64,000 bases of DNA from JBOFLO01 sp051657905 (GCA_051657905.1 JBOFLO010000041.1:33516-97515); one strand, 5' to 3'; numbered from the stretch's first letter, positions 8,350-17,796 are shown. Numbers and translations are program-made. Notes: a model not told the origin generated them from the sequence alone.

Positions 8350-10869
8350 ATGAAACAATTACTTCGCACAGGCTGGGCGAAGAAAGCAATCTTGTTGGCC
8401 TTCGTGGTCGGCTTGGTTTCTCCTTCTGCTTTGGCTTATCAAGTTTCCCCAGTGGAAACTAGCGGTGGCTATCAAGTTTCTCCAGTAGAAACTTCACAAG
8501 TCGCCCAAGTTGCTCCTCAAGTACTTAACTTCAACGTTAATCCTACTTCTACAGGTGCCACTTTAAGTTTTTCTTTGAATGTTCCAGCTAAAACAACTGT
8601 TTGGTTGAAAGATTCTAACGATACTATCTTCAAAACTTTAGTATTCGACGCTGATTTAAACGGCGGACAAACTTACAATTATACTTGGAACGGTACTAAC
8701 AACAACAATCAAGCTGTTGCAAATGGTACTTACAAAGCCCAAGTTGTAGCTTACAACACAGTTGATACTGATGTTGAAAGTCAAAACTTTACTTATACTG
8801 CAGGCGGCGGTTCTCAGAACGAAGCTCCTCAAGTATCAGTTTCTGTAAATCCATCTAGTTTTAACCCTTCTAATGGTCAAACTACTTCTGTTAACTATAC
8901 TTTAAATACTCAAGCTTCTCTTAAAGTAGAAATTAAATCAGGTAGCGCGATTATCAGAACTCTTAAAGCTCAAACTACTACTTCCGCTGGGTCTTATAAC
9001 CTAGTTTGGGATGGTAGAAATGACAATGGAACTATTATGTCTAACGGTACTTATACTGCTGAAGTTTACGCTTCAAACAGCGCAGGTACTGCTATCGACA
9101 ATGCTTCTGTAACTATCACTTCAAACGGTGGTGGAAGCCAGACAGCTCCAAATATTTCTAATTTGAATGTTTCTCCAAATCCTTTTGATCCTGAAGAAGA
9201 AAACACTTCTGTAAGTTTCAATTTGGATAAATCAGCTACTGTAACTGTAGCTATTATGGACGGTAACACTGTAGTTAGAAACCTTACTTCAAACTCATCT
9301 TTGAGTGCAGGTTCTCACAGCTACACTTGGACAGGACGTGATTCCAACAGCAACATTGTTGACGATGGAACTTACACTGTTCGTGTAACTGCTTCAAACA
9401 GCGCAGGTACTGATACTGAATCAACAACTGTAGTTGTTGACACAGATGGTAACAACGGCGGAAGCTGTAACGTTATCACTTCTCATTATTCAAACCCATC
9501 AACTTTCGATCCTGAAGAAGAAAATACAACTATTAACTTCTCTTTGAATCGTACAGCTGATGTAACAATTAGAATTAAAGACGTAAACAATGTTATTAGA
9601 ACATTAATTACTGATGATTCTTTCAACAGCGGTTCAAGACAAGTTTCTTGGAATGGCCGCAACACAAGTGGAAACATCGTTTCTGACAAAACTTACAGCT
9701 ACGAAATCGTTGCTGAAGCTAGCGGATGTGATGATGAAACTGAATACGGCACTGTTCGTGTTGATAGAGATGGAAACAACGGTGGCGATGATGACTACGA
9801 AGACGACTGGGATTCTACTGATGAAGATTTAATCAGAGATCTTTACGTCGACAATGAAGTTTTCGATCCAACTGAAGGTGAAAGATCTACAGTTAGATTC
9901 GAATTAACAAGAAGAGCAGACCTTATCGTTCAGGTTTTAGACGGAACTCGTGTAGTTAAAACTCTACGTGATTCTGACGACCAATCTGCCGGTGACTACT
10001 CTTACACTTGGGATGGACGTGATTCTGACGGTGATCGTGTAAATGATGATGTTTACCAATACAGAGTAATGGCTGACGATGGCGACGACTCAGATACTGA
10101 TCGTGCCTACGTTGAAGTTGATACTGACGGTATTATCATTGGTTTCCCTGAAAACTCTAGATGTGCAGGATTCAGAGACGTTTCTAAAAACTCTCCATTC
10201 TGTAAAGCTATTGAATTAATGTCTGCCAGAAATATCTTTGATGGATATTCTGATGGAACTTTCCGTCCTTACCAGAAAATCAACCGTGCTGAAACTACTA
10301 AGGTAGTTGTATTGGCTCTTGATTATGATGTTAATGAAGGTGGAAGTTTCGGAAGATTATTCCCAGATACTTCATCCAGCGCTTGGTATGCTCCTTACTT
10401 GAGAACAGCTTTGGATAATGACATCATTCATGGATATCCAGATGGTCGTTTCAGACCTTCTAACACTATCAATCGTGTTGAGTTATTGAAGATTTTCTTG
10501 GAAGCTAACGGCGTGTCATTTAGTTCATGCCCTCAACCTTTCGACGATACTCCAATCACTCGCGACACTGAATGGTATATGAGATATGCTTGTTTCGCTA
10601 AAGATAATGACTTGATGAATGCTGAATTCTCAAGAAACCTTTATCCAGCTGAAGCAATGACCAGAGGTGACGTAGCCGACCTATTCTACGATTTCGATCA
10701 AATGGGTTACTACGATGGTTATAACAACGACAATCGTTACAGCTACAATGATGACCGTTACTACTATGATAACGACAATGGTTATTACTACAGCGACGAC
10801 GATAACTACGACGATGGCGATGGATATTATGTCTATCGAAATGGTCGTTACGAATGGGTATCTTACTAG
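8350..10869 (+). CDS. S-layer protein with five FlgD-type Ig repeats and three SLH domains
   Basis: 839 residues. A signal peptide ends near LVSPSALA (about residue 29), followed by a duplicated YQVSPVETS. Five Ig-like repeats of 90-110 residues fill about 55-590, each with a WDGR/WTGR/WNGR turn and a GTY or YSY strand, as in FlgD-Ig modules. Repeat linkers carry acidic VDTDGNNGG-like, possibly calcium-binding, segments. Three SLH domains follow (about 602-660, 670-720, 728-781; GYSDGTFRP, GYPDGRFRP and a degenerate third), then a Tyr/Asp/Asn-rich tail. SLH domains bind pyruvylated secondary wall polymer, and csaB at 61569 would make that ligand. Probably the main cell-coat protein. Confidence 0.93.
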   Translation: MKQLLRTGWAKKAILLAFVVGLVSPSALAYQVSPVETSGGYQVSPVETSQVAQVAPQVLNFNVNPTSTGATLSFSLNVPAKTTVWLKDSNDTIFKTLVFDADLNGGQTYNYTWNGTNNNNQAVANGTYKAQVVAYNTVDTDVESQNFTYTAGGGSQNEAPQVSVSVNPSSFNPSNGQTTSVNYTLNTQASLKVEIKSGSAIIRTLKAQTTTSAGSYNLVWDGRNDNGTIMSNGTYTAEVYASNSAGTAIDNASVTITSNGGGSQTAPNISNLNVSPNPFDPEEENTSVSFNLDKSATVTVAIMDGNTVVRNLTSNSSLSAGSHSYTWTGRDSNSNIVDDGTYTVRVTASNSAGTDTESTTVVVDTDGNNGGSCNVITSHYSNPSTFDPEEENTTINFSLNRTADVTIRIKDVNNVIRTLITDDSFNSGSRQVSWNGRNTSGNIVSDKTYSYEIVAEASGCDDETEYGTVRVDRDGNNGGDDDYEDDWDSTDEDLIRDLYVDNEVFDPTEGERSTVRFELTRRADLIVQVLDGTRVVKTLRDSDDQSAGDYSYTWDGRDSDGDRVNDDVYQYRVMADDGDDSDTDRAYVEVDTDGIIIGFPENSRCAGFRDVSKNSPFCKAIELMSARNIFDGYSDGTFRPYQKINRAETTKVVVLALDYDVNEGGSFGRLFPDTSSSAWYAPYLRTALDNDIIHGYPDGRFRPSNTINRVELLKIFLEANGVSFSSCPQPFDDTPITRDTEWYMRYACFAKDNDLMNAEFSRNLYPAEAMTRGDVADLFYDFDQMGYYDGYNNDNRYSYNDDRYYYDNDNGYYYSDDDNYDDGDGYYVYRNGRYEWVSY
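9070..9412 (+). repeat. 22-nt exact direct repeat within the S-layer gene
   Basis: The same 22 bases occur at 9070-9091 and 9391-9412, encoding ASNSAGT in Ig repeats 2 and 3. Identity at the DNA level in otherwise diverged repeats points to recent duplication or gene conversion between modules. Confidence 0.85.
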
Positions 10870-10898
10870 TCTGAATTGTTAAGCTTATTGCTTAAATA

Positions 10899-10937
10899 AA
10901 AAAGCCCCGGCTCGTTCTCTGAACACCGGGGCTTTTT
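10899..10937. terminator. Bidirectional terminator after the S-layer gene
   Basis: AAGCCCCGG / CCGGGGCTT 9-bp stem with a 15-nt loop, with an A tract before and a T tract after. Serves the S-layer gene (+) and the convergent flavodoxin-fold gene (-). Confidence 0.88.
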
Positions 10938-10950
10938 ATTGTTTAAAAAA

Positions 10951-11658
10951 TTAATCCAAAAAAGTCTCTCTAAATTTTATCACCGCATCCTTATAACTTT
11001 CCTCACTCTCATCCTTGGTCTCATTAGTAAACTGCCAATGCCAACACAATTCCTCAACAACTTTAAACCCATAAAATCCCAATACTTCCTTTTGAGTTTT
11101 CATTGCCTCTTCCCCATGCCAATTCTGTCCAACAGTCACAACCCCAGCCTCAATCCCACTTAATACATTTTCCTCCCCCAAAGTAGAATGTCTATTCTCC
11201 AACCAGGTTAAACGCTCTATCAACTTTTGATAATAAGAATTCAATTGCCCCCACCTGATTGACGCAAAAAACACCACACAATCCGACTCAAACAATTTTT
11301 TACTAACTTTCCACAGCTCATCATCATTATTATTTAAACTCGCCCAACATCTATGCAAGCCACTAGGATTTTTGTCTCCATTTTTCAACATCGCCTCCTT
11401 AACCCCACAATTATTTCCACTGGCAGTCGAAACATTTCCCTCACATGGATAAATCTTTAACTTAGGAATTTCCATCACTTCCACACTCACTCCCGGCAAT
11501 GAATTAGCTATCTTATAAGCCAAAGCCGTACTCTTTGGCAATTCCTCTTCACCCTCCTTACTCCATCTATTCGAAGTAGTTAGCAACAACACTCTTCGCT
11601 TACTCTTTAAATATTCCAACATCCCCACTAAATTTTCCTCCGCAGAATTTATTTTCAT
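10951..11658 (-). CDS. Flavodoxin-fold NAD(P)H-dependent oxidoreductase, putative
   Basis: 235 residues from ATG 11658 (a TTG three codons earlier is less likely). The order is: KRRVLLLTTSNRW (first strand and phosphate loop), a Cys-containing insert (YPCEGNVSTASGNNCGV), DCVVFFASIRWGQLNSYYQKLIERL (flavodoxin-like acceptor-side loop) and AGVVTVGQNWHGEE. This matches the NADPH-dependent FMN reductase / flavodoxin_2 fold; substrate unknown. The CEGN...NCG insert resembles the cysteine insert of iron-sulfur flavoproteins, but spacing is not clearly a cluster site. Cytoplasmic. Confidence 0.7.
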   Translation of the reverse strand: MKINSAEENLVGMLEYLKSKRRVLLLTTSNRWSKEGEEELPKSTALAYKIANSLPGVSVEVMEIPKLKIYPCEGNVSTASGNNCGVKEAMLKNGDKNPSGLHRCWASLNNNDDELWKVSKKLFESDCVVFFASIRWGQLNSYYQKLIERLTWLENRHSTLGEENVLSGIEAGVVTVGQNWHGEEAMKTQKEVLGFYGFKVVEELCWHWQFTNETKDESEESYKDAVIKFRETFLD

Positions 11659-11795
11659 TTTGATCAATTTATTTTCCCAACTTTACAAGAAACTTCCTCT
11701 CAAAACAATTTACTATTTTTATAATATATCCATCTCAATTACTTCCCAATTATCGCCAGCAATGTTAAGATAAACTAAATTTTTAAAATAAATAT

Positions 11796-12248
11796 ATGAG
11801 CAGAAATTCTAAATTCTTTTTAGGCGCATTACTCGGAGCCGCTTTAGGTTTAGCATTCGCTCCAAAAAAGGGTAGCGAACTTCGCAAAGAATTAACTAAA
11901 GAAATTAAAGAAGGTGGTCGTGGCGAAGAAACATTGAAAAAAACCGCCCAGGCTGTTGGCGACGATTTGTCTAAAACCGCACAACAGGTTTACCACGATC
12001 CAGCTGTTCAAAAACAAATTGAAATGGGCAAAAAAGAAGCTCAGAAAGTTCTTTCCAATGTTGGTAAAGAGTTGGAAAAGAGGGGAGGCGAGTGGACTGA
12101 ATTAGCTAAAGAAAAATTAATGGAAGTCGGCCAATCCTTCACCGATAACATTCAAAAAACTACCGCTGATATAACTAAAAAAGCGCACAAAACAGTTTCC
12201 AAAGCAAAATCAGCAACTTCTCACAAAAGTAAAAAGTCTTCTAAATAG
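11796..12248 (+). CDS. YtxH-domain protein
   Basis: 150 residues. The N-terminus (SKFFLGALLGAALGLAFAP) is a glycine-rich membrane helix followed directly by KKGSELRKELTKE, the hallmark of YtxH-like proteins. The rest is a Lys/Ala/Thr-rich helical rod ending in a very basic tail (SHKSKKSSK). Such proteins are membrane-tethered and often stress-related in Firmicutes; the role here is not defined. Confidence 0.8.
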   Translation: MSRNSKFFLGALLGAALGLAFAPKKGSELRKELTKEIKEGGRGEETLKKTAQAVGDDLSKTAQQVYHDPAVQKQIEMGKKEAQKVLSNVGKELEKRGGEWTELAKEKLMEVGQSFTDNIQKTTADITKKAHKTVSKAKSATSHKSKKSSK

Positions 12249-12252
12249 ATTT

Positions 12253-12891
12253 TTAAATTAAATCATGAATGTGAATAAGAAAAGCTATGACGGCAGTTAT
12301 TTTTGTTTGTGAACCTTCACTTTTCCCCATCAAAACTCGCGCCGCATTTTCAGCAATTTCCAGCTCATCATCCTTAGCCGCAACCTTGTATAGGCTGGAT
12401 ACTTTAATCCCCTTTAAATCAAAACCGTACAATTCACACAAAGCTATAATGATTAAAGCGGTTAATCTTTTGAAATCACTAATTACTTTCCCAACCTCTT
12501 TGCCTTCATAAAATTCCTCCCGCAAATACTTATCCAATTGCAAATCCATATGAAAACCAAAATACAAGAATCGGTAAATAGTCTGCACTCTAATATCGCT
12601 GGCATAAATATTTAACTTACTCTCAAATCCCCCCTGATATCTATTCAGTTCAAAATTAGCCTGATCGCTATCCATCCCTAAAATTCTCTGACATTTTCTA
12701 TAAATATTTCTAATTATTCCCCAAACCTGCTTCATCCCTTCATCACTCATCAAATCCACCGCCGAAGTTGACTCCACGGAAGGCACTTCCACTCTTTCTC
12801 TTAATCCACTAATTGAATTCCATTTTTTTTCACCTTCCAGCTGATTTTCGCTGACTGCTGGTTGATCCTGAATGGTATCTACGGTTTTCAA
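12253..12891 (-). CDS. Unknown cytoplasmic protein
   Basis: About 212 residues. The frame is open to a TTG at 12945, but that TTG is the -35 box of a good promoter (12917-12945) whose transcript would start near 12910; the next possible start is the TTG at 12891, so a short-leader start there is proposed. The protein is helical and acidic to neutral with no signal peptide (MKQVWGIIRNIYRKCQRILG, KVISDFKRLTALIIIALCELYG). No family recognised. Start is uncertain. Confidence 0.55.
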   Translation of the reverse strand: MKTVDTIQDQPAVSENQLEGEKKWNSISGLRERVEVPSVESTSAVDLMSDEGMKQVWGIIRNIYRKCQRILGMDSDQANFELNRYQGGFESKLNIYASDIRVQTIYRFLYFGFHMDLQLDKYLREEFYEGKEVGKVISDFKRLTALIIIALCELYGFDLKGIKVSSLYKVAAKDDELEIAENAARVLMGKSEGSQTKITAVIAFLIHIHDLI

Positions 12892-12916
12892 GGCAAATTT
12901 AAAAAGTTCAAGTATA

Positions 12917-12945
12917 TTTATAAACCATACTTTCCCAGAAGTCAA
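12917..12945 (-). promoter_or_regulatory. Promoter of the unknown gene at 12253-12891
   Basis: Minus strand TTGACT (12945-12940), 17-bp spacer, TATAAA (12922-12917). It decides the start-codon choice for the gene below it. Confidence 0.6.
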
Positions 12946-12968
12946 TGCTCTAATTGACGAAAAACAGC

Positions 12969-14267
12969 TTATTTAAGCTCTATTGCCATTATTGAAAATG
13001 AACCATTTGGTTTCAAAGCACCCTCCTTCAACATACCAACCTCCTGTAATTTAGCTTTTAGAGCATTTGCATCCAATAACCCAGCTTTATCCTTACTTTC
13101 CTCCATCATTTCCACCAAAATATCCAATTGCTCCACACCCAAATCCATTTTTGAAACATTCTCATCCTTATCATAAGGCGTAACAATCGCATTCAAAACG
13201 CTTTTAGGTAGGGCTAAAATCACATCATGTTTTTCTAAATGCAATGTCCCATTATCTATATTGAAAGAATTTCTACTATTTGAACTACTACTTCTATCAT
13301 TACTAATTCTAGTCGCATCCAAAATTCTTGTTTGTTCAACGCCATTCAGCTGAACTTTTCTAATCAGCACCACTTTATAGGCTCTATTCCCAAGCGCCGT
13401 AGTTTCCAATAATTTATTTTCCAAATCAATCACACCTTTCCCTACGGTAATAGCTCTATTATCAACATTCTCTAATCTAGCGGCAGCTCTAGTAATATAG
13501 CCGCTATCCACTTTATCAGCTTTTTTAATCAAATCCTCCAAAACGGCTTCAGTATTTTCATAAACTTCCTCTGTGCTGCCTTCGGCAGCCCCAGCATAAT
13601 TAAACTCAATGCGCTTTTCGCCCATTTCTACAGACATTTCAGCAGTTTCAGCATCTCCAAGTTTTTTTCTTTGACTCAAGAAACCACCCGAAAAGTTAAT
13701 TAACCCAACTCGATAATTTTTATTATCAATTTCCTGAACAGAAGAATTCTCTTCATACTTTCCATCCTTATCCCTAAAAATCTGTAAATTGGTAATCAAT
13801 CTATTATGAGCTGCATATTTACCATGATTAGTCTTAGCCAATTCCAAGCGAATATTATCCAAACTTTCCACAGCATCATCCACCCCCTGTTTTTCCCCAA
13901 CTGGTCTTAAAGTTGGTCTTTTAGAAACCGGAGCAGCTAAAATTCTTTCTACTGGCAGAATATCTGGCAAAGATTCATTAATAGTTTTTTCATCATCAAA
14001 AGACTCAGCAAAGCTATCATCCATTGTTGAACTATATTTTAAAGCCCTTTCTACTCCTTTTTTGACTTGCTCAGTTTGTTTACGAACTTCAGGCTCAAAA
14101 AACGCTTGATCATAAGCTTTTTCAGCATTCAATTGCTCCGGATAATCTCCATTCTTTAATCCCTCAACCTCTTTAGAAGGCGGTCTTCTTAAGCTTAAAG
14201 CGCTTCTTTTTGTAGCAGGAGCATCATCTCTACCTGATTGTGAATTCCCTAATTTATTTGCTTTCAT
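12969..14267 (-). CDS. Unknown protein, low-complexity N-terminus
   Basis: 432 residues, no signal peptide or membrane segment. The first 110 residues are polar and probably disordered (SQSGRDDAPATKRSALSLRR). The middle (about 125-330) is a mix of strands and helices with a serine/asparagine patch (ISNDRSSSSNSRNSFNIDNG), and the end is helical (LDILVEMMEESKDKAGLLDA). No family recognised. It shares the style (polar N-terminus, lineage-specific) of the unknown proteins at 47008 and 48814. Own promoter at 14290-14317. Confidence 0.7.
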   Translation of the reverse strand: MKANKLGNSQSGRDDAPATKRSALSLRRPPSKEVEGLKNGDYPEQLNAEKAYDQAFFEPEVRKQTEQVKKGVERALKYSSTMDDSFAESFDDEKTINESLPDILPVERILAAPVSKRPTLRPVGEKQGVDDAVESLDNIRLELAKTNHGKYAAHNRLITNLQIFRDKDGKYEENSSVQEIDNKNYRVGLINFSGGFLSQRKKLGDAETAEMSVEMGEKRIEFNYAGAAEGSTEEVYENTEAVLEDLIKKADKVDSGYITRAAARLENVDNRAITVGKGVIDLENKLLETTALGNRAYKVVLIRKVQLNGVEQTRILDATRISNDRSSSSNSRNSFNIDNGTLHLEKHDVILALPKSVLNAIVTPYDKDENVSKMDLGVEQLDILVEMMEESKDKAGLLDANALKAKLQEVGMLKEGALKPNGSFSIMAIELK

Positions 14268-14289
14268 ATCTAATTAACAAAATCATGTA

Positions 14290-14317
14290 ATTATACCATA
14301 TAAATACTTTAATGCAA
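14290..14317 (-). promoter_or_regulatory. Promoter of the gene at 12969-14267
   Basis: Minus strand TTGCAT (14317-14312), 16-bp spacer, TATAAT (14295-14290), 23 nt before the ATG. A 7-bp inverted repeat (ATACTTT/AAAGTAT, 14304-14322) overlaps the -35 and may be an operator. Confidence 0.75.
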
Positions 14318-14363
14318 AGTATCTGGTATTATTACAACAGAATAGCAGTATATCTTTCCAAAA

Positions 14364-15224
14364 TTAAAAAAGCTGGCCTGCCTTAGCCAAATTCTCCATC
14401 AAACAAGCCACTGTCATCTTGCCAACCCCACCCGGCACCGGCGTAATAGCCTTAACCTTCCCCAGCAACGCCTGATATTCGCTATCTCCGCACAAGGAAC
14501 CGTCCTCATTGCGATTAATACCAATATCAACCACTACAGCCCCATCTTTCACCATATCGCTCATTAACAGGCATTTTTGACCAACCGCCACTACCACCAG
14601 GTCCGCCCTCAAAGTAATATCCCTCAAATTCTCAGTTTTACTATTACAAACAGTCACCGTCGCCTTACGATTCGACATCATCATCGCCGTCGGCTTCCCT
14701 GCAATATTCCCAGACCCAATCACAACAACATTCTTTCCTTTCAGCTCGATTTTGTAATATTCCATCATTCTAATCACCCCTGTAGCTGTGCAGGGCGTCA
14801 AATTCTCAAATTCCACCCCCAAAAAAGTCTGCCCCATATTAAACGGGTTCAAGCCATCCACATCCTTTTTCGGATCAATCGCTGCCAAAATCTCCGTTTT
14901 ATCAATATGTTCAGGCAAAGGCATTTGAACAATAATCCCAGTCACAGTTTTATCCCCATTAAAGCCTTTAATTTTTTTGATCAAACTTTTTGTACTAACT
15001 TCTTCGGGATTTTCCAAGTGCTCCAAATGACATTCAAATCCTAAATTCTTACAGGCTTTAATTTTCTGTTTAATATAAATCAAACTGGCCGGATTATTCC
15101 CCACCAACAAAATCACCAATTTAACAGTTTTCTGCGGATTCTTAGCTTTTCCTTGAGTAATTTTCTCATAAATCGCCTCAGCCACTTCCTCTCCTTTCAT
15201 AATAATCACTTTGCTATTTTCCAT
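14364..15224 (-). CDS. folD: Methylenetetrahydrofolate dehydrogenase / methenyltetrahydrofolate cyclohydrolase
   Basis: 286 residues, typical FolD length. It interconverts 5,10-methylene-THF and 10-formyl-THF for purine, thymidylate and formyl-Met supply. Visible motifs are SLIYIKQKIKACKNLGF (Tyr and catalytic Lys), QMPLPEHID, DVDGLNPFN, the Rossmann VVIGSGNIAGKP and the C-terminal TPVPGGVGKMTVA. Its ATG lies 1 nt past the stop of the upstream kinase, giving a dut-tmk-folD run that serves dTTP production. Confidence 0.96.
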   Translation of the reverse strand: MENSKVIIMKGEEVAEAIYEKITQGKAKNPQKTVKLVILLVGNNPASLIYIKQKIKACKNLGFECHLEHLENPEEVSTKSLIKKIKGFNGDKTVTGIIVQMPLPEHIDKTEILAAIDPKKDVDGLNPFNMGQTFLGVEFENLTPCTATGVIRMMEYYKIELKGKNVVVIGSGNIAGKPTAMMMSNRKATVTVCNSKTENLRDITLRADLVVVAVGQKCLLMSDMVKDGAVVVDIGINRNEDGSLCGDSEYQALLGKVKAITPVPGGVGKMTVACLMENLAKAGQLF

Positions 15225-15225
15225 G

Positions 15226-15822
15226 CTATTTTTTTAAATGCTTTTCCACAATTTTCCAGATTTTCTCAGAAGTTTCTCCAATTGATGGCTGAACATGAAC
15301 AGTTTCCCAATTCATTTTAATTGCCAAATTTTCATAAATAAACTGACAAGCCTCCATAATATCATCCTTCGATTCATGCAAATGTCCGTCTTCCTTCGCC
15401 TGAATATTTCTTTTCCCTTTCAAAAAAATCGACAAATCTTCTTTCAACAGATATTTATTCAATTCAGTCAACCAATCCAAGCTAGCCCCTTTCGCGCTCC
15501 CCCAAGCCAATCCTGTAGCCGTATAATCCTCGGCAATCACCACCTTACCTTCCTGCAAATACTCTTTCAAAGTCGGTTCAAATTGATAGCGATTCAATGT
15601 ATACCACATTTGCAATTCATCTTCACTGATTTTCTGAACCCCTCCGGAATTTCTCAAAGCATCATTAATAAATGACCCAGTCGGTTCCAAAGCATAAACC
15701 GGATATTTAACGTAAATCACATCATAACCTTCACTTTTCAACTTCTCTACAAGTATTTTAGCCTGTGTAGATTTCCCAATATTATTAATCCCGTACAAAG
15801 TGATAAAACTTCCTCTTTTCAT
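15226..15822 (-). CDS. tmk: Thymidylate kinase-like deoxynucleotide kinase
   Basis: 198 residues. The P-loop is GINNIGKST (residues 10-18); YVKYPVY and the helix LQMWYTLNRYQFEP follow the thymidylate-kinase layout, in which dTMP is phosphorylated to dTDP. The usual DRY motif is replaced by EDYTATGLAWG and the lid is short, so substrate specificity may have drifted; a deoxynucleoside kinase is the alternative. Position between dut and folD favours dTMP kinase. Confidence 0.82.
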   Translation of the reverse strand: MKRGSFITLYGINNIGKSTQAKILVEKLKSEGYDVIYVKYPVYALEPTGSFINDALRNSGGVQKISEDELQMWYTLNRYQFEPTLKEYLQEGKVVIAEDYTATGLAWGSAKGASLDWLTELNKYLLKEDLSIFLKGKRNIQAKEDGHLHESKDDIMEACQFIYENLAIKMNWETVHVQPSIGETSEKIWKIVEKHLKK

Positions 15823-15858
15823 ATTTATTTAATTAAAGCCCGAAATAAAATTTCTAAT

Positions 15859-16287
15859 TTAACCCGTACTTCCAAACCCACCTCTCGATTTTTCAGCAAT
15901 TTGTTCAACCTCTTCAAATTCAAATCTATCAATTTTCACAAACACCGCCTGAGCAATTCTTTCCCCACGGCTAACCAAAACCGCCTCCTTAGTAAAATTA
16001 AGTACCTGCACTTTCAATTCATCTTCCGGCCCATGATAATCCATATCAATAATTCCAATACCATGCGGAATAGATAGCCCCTTTTTCCGTGGCGTACTGC
16101 TGCGCGGAACTAACACCAACATATACCCATCCGGCACCTTCACAATCACATTCCCCGGAATCAAAGCAATTTGCCCCGCCTCAATACTCATATCTTCGCG
16201 CGACATAATATCAAAAGCCGCTGCTCCCTCTGTTTCATATTTAGGAATAGGCAATTCTTTATCTATTCTTTTTATTAATACTTTCAT
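15859..16287 (-). CDS. dut: dUTP diphosphatase (trimeric dUTPase)
   Basis: 142 residues. All five dUTPase motifs are present in order: AAAFDI (I), PRSSTP (II), GIGIIDMDYHGPEDE (III, uracil-binding with catalytic Asp), RGERIAQAVF (IV) and RGGFGSTG (V, P-loop-like arm). It removes dUTP and makes dUMP for thymidylate synthesis. First gene of the dut-tmk-folD set, 36 nt before tmk. Confidence 0.95.
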   Translation of the reverse strand: MKVLIKRIDKELPIPKYETEGAAAFDIMSREDMSIEAGQIALIPGNVIVKVPDGYMLVLVPRSSTPRKKGLSIPHGIGIIDMDYHGPEDELKVQVLNFTKEAVLVSRGERIAQAVFVKIDRFEFEEVEQIAEKSRGGFGSTG

Positions 16288-16449
16288 ACTAAAACATCAT
16301 AAAATAATCCGCTTCCAGTGATTTTCTCTGCCAGTAGTAAACCTTTTTTTTGCTGCTTATTCAAGTTTTTGCTTTTGCGCTTTTCAAACTTTTGTTTGTA
16401 AGTTGAAGAATTTAGTTTAAAATGAATTCTACTTAAAATACCCATCTAA

Positions 16450-17460
16450 ATGAATTCAGCCACCCCTCAAAATTCAGCTTCACAGCCCACTCCTAAATTC
16501 GATTTTGCCGTAGGCGGACAGGCTGTTATTGAAGGCGTAATGATGCGTTCAGCCAATTACACTATCGTTTCCGTGCGTCGCCAGGATGGCCAAATTATCA
16601 GCAATCAGGAATTCTATCAAAACCTTTCCCGCCGTTTCAAATTGCTCGGACTTCCCTTGGTACGCGGTGTAGTAAATTTATTTGAAATGATGTTTATCGG
16701 AACCAAAGCTCTCAGCTTTTCTTCCAAGCAATTTATGGCCGACCTGGAAGAGGAAATTGATAAATCCCCAGAAGCCAAATCCGCTCAAAAAACTCAAACA
16801 GCCGAAAAATCTTCCTGGAAAGAAAATCTCTCCTTGATCGCCACCATCGCTTTTTCCTTGGGATTAAGTATTTTTCTCTTTAAATTTCTCCCACTCTGGG
16901 TAACCACTTTCCTCAGTGATAATTTTACTGCCGTCTCCAGCAATTATATTATTTTCAACTTAATCGACGGTATTCTAAAAACCAGCTTTTTCATTCTCTA
17001 CATCTGGTTAATCTCCCTTATGCCAGACCTTTATCGCGTTTTCCAATACCACGGGGCCGAGCACAAATCCATCATGACTTACGAAGCAGGTAAGGAACTG
17101 ACAGTCGAAAACGCCCGCCTTCAAACCCGTTTCCATCCCCGCTGCGGCACCAGCTTTATTTTGGTAGTTTTCCTAATCAGTATTATGGTTTACACCGTAG
17201 TCCCACGCCATCCTGATTTCTGGATTAACTTCGCCATCCGCCTAATTTTCCTTCCGATTATCGCTGCTTTCTCCTACGAATTTTTAAAATTCAGCGCCAA
17301 AAGCAAAAGCCCCGCAGTAGGATTGCTCGCCAAACCCGGCCTTTTGATGCAACGCCTCACCACCAAAGAACCCGACGATCAAATGCTAGCCGTCGCTCTA
17401 AATTCCCTAAAATTGGCTTTAGAAATGGAAACTAAATCAAAATTAAATGTCATCAAATAA
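16450..17460 (+). CDS. YqhQ-like membrane protein (DUF1385)
   Basis: 336 residues. FAVGGQAVIEGVMMRSANY at the start, PLVRGVVNLFEMM, and YHGAEHKSIMTYEAGKELTVENARLQTRFHPRCGT in the middle are the conserved blocks of DUF1385/YqhQ proteins, with a likely metal-binding His/Cys set. Membrane helices lie near 122-145, 168-187, 232-250 and 257-275. The cellular role of the family is not established. The next small gene overlaps its 3' end by 14 nt. Confidence 0.9.
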   Translation: MNSATPQNSASQPTPKFDFAVGGQAVIEGVMMRSANYTIVSVRRQDGQIISNQEFYQNLSRRFKLLGLPLVRGVVNLFEMMFIGTKALSFSSKQFMADLEEEIDKSPEAKSAQKTQTAEKSSWKENLSLIATIAFSLGLSIFLFKFLPLWVTTFLSDNFTAVSSNYIIFNLIDGILKTSFFILYIWLISLMPDLYRVFQYHGAEHKSIMTYEAGKELTVENARLQTRFHPRCGTSFILVVFLISIMVYTVVPRHPDFWINFAIRLIFLPIIAAFSYEFLKFSAKSKSPAVGLLAKPGLLMQRLTTKEPDDQMLAVALNSLKLALEMETKSKLNVIK

Positions 17461-17740
17461 AATCTCTCAACTACTAAAACAACATTGGCAAATCGCCCTA
17501 GCCCTCGGTTTAGCTTTAATAATCCTACTAATTTACCTAAACAGCGGCCGCGCCAACTTTGACCAAAACCTCAAACAGCTTCAATCCGACCCTCAAGTTT
17601 CCGAAGTTCAAGTAAACCAAACCTCCCAAGGCCAAACCCTAGCCACCATCGAATGCGAAGACGGCAGTAAATACGAAGTCTACCTCCCAGCTGGAGAAAG
17701 TAACTTCGACGCTATCAAGGCAGGGAAGTGCGGCAACTAA
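17447..17740 (+). CDS. Small single-TM protein with an extracytoplasmic domain
   Basis: 97 residues. One membrane helix (about 15-33, IALALGLALIILLIYL) is followed by a compact polar domain with two cysteines (IECEDGSK and KAGKCGN at the end) that could pair outside the cell. It overlaps the YqhQ-like gene by 14 nt and ends at a terminator, so the two form an operon. No family recognised. Confidence 0.75.
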   Translation: MSSNKISQLLKQHWQIALALGLALIILLIYLNSGRANFDQNLKQLQSDPQVSEVQVNQTSQGQTLATIECEDGSKYEVYLPAGESNFDAIKAGKCGN

Positions 17741-17766
17741 GAACTTTTTCTTAATTACATATCAAT

Positions 17767-17796
17767 AAAAAACTCCCCAATTAAGGGGAGTTTTAA
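17767..17796. terminator. Bidirectional terminator
   Basis: AAAACTCCCC / GGGGAGTTTT 10-bp perfect stem with a 6-nt loop, between the convergent small membrane gene and rplA. Confidence 0.9.
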
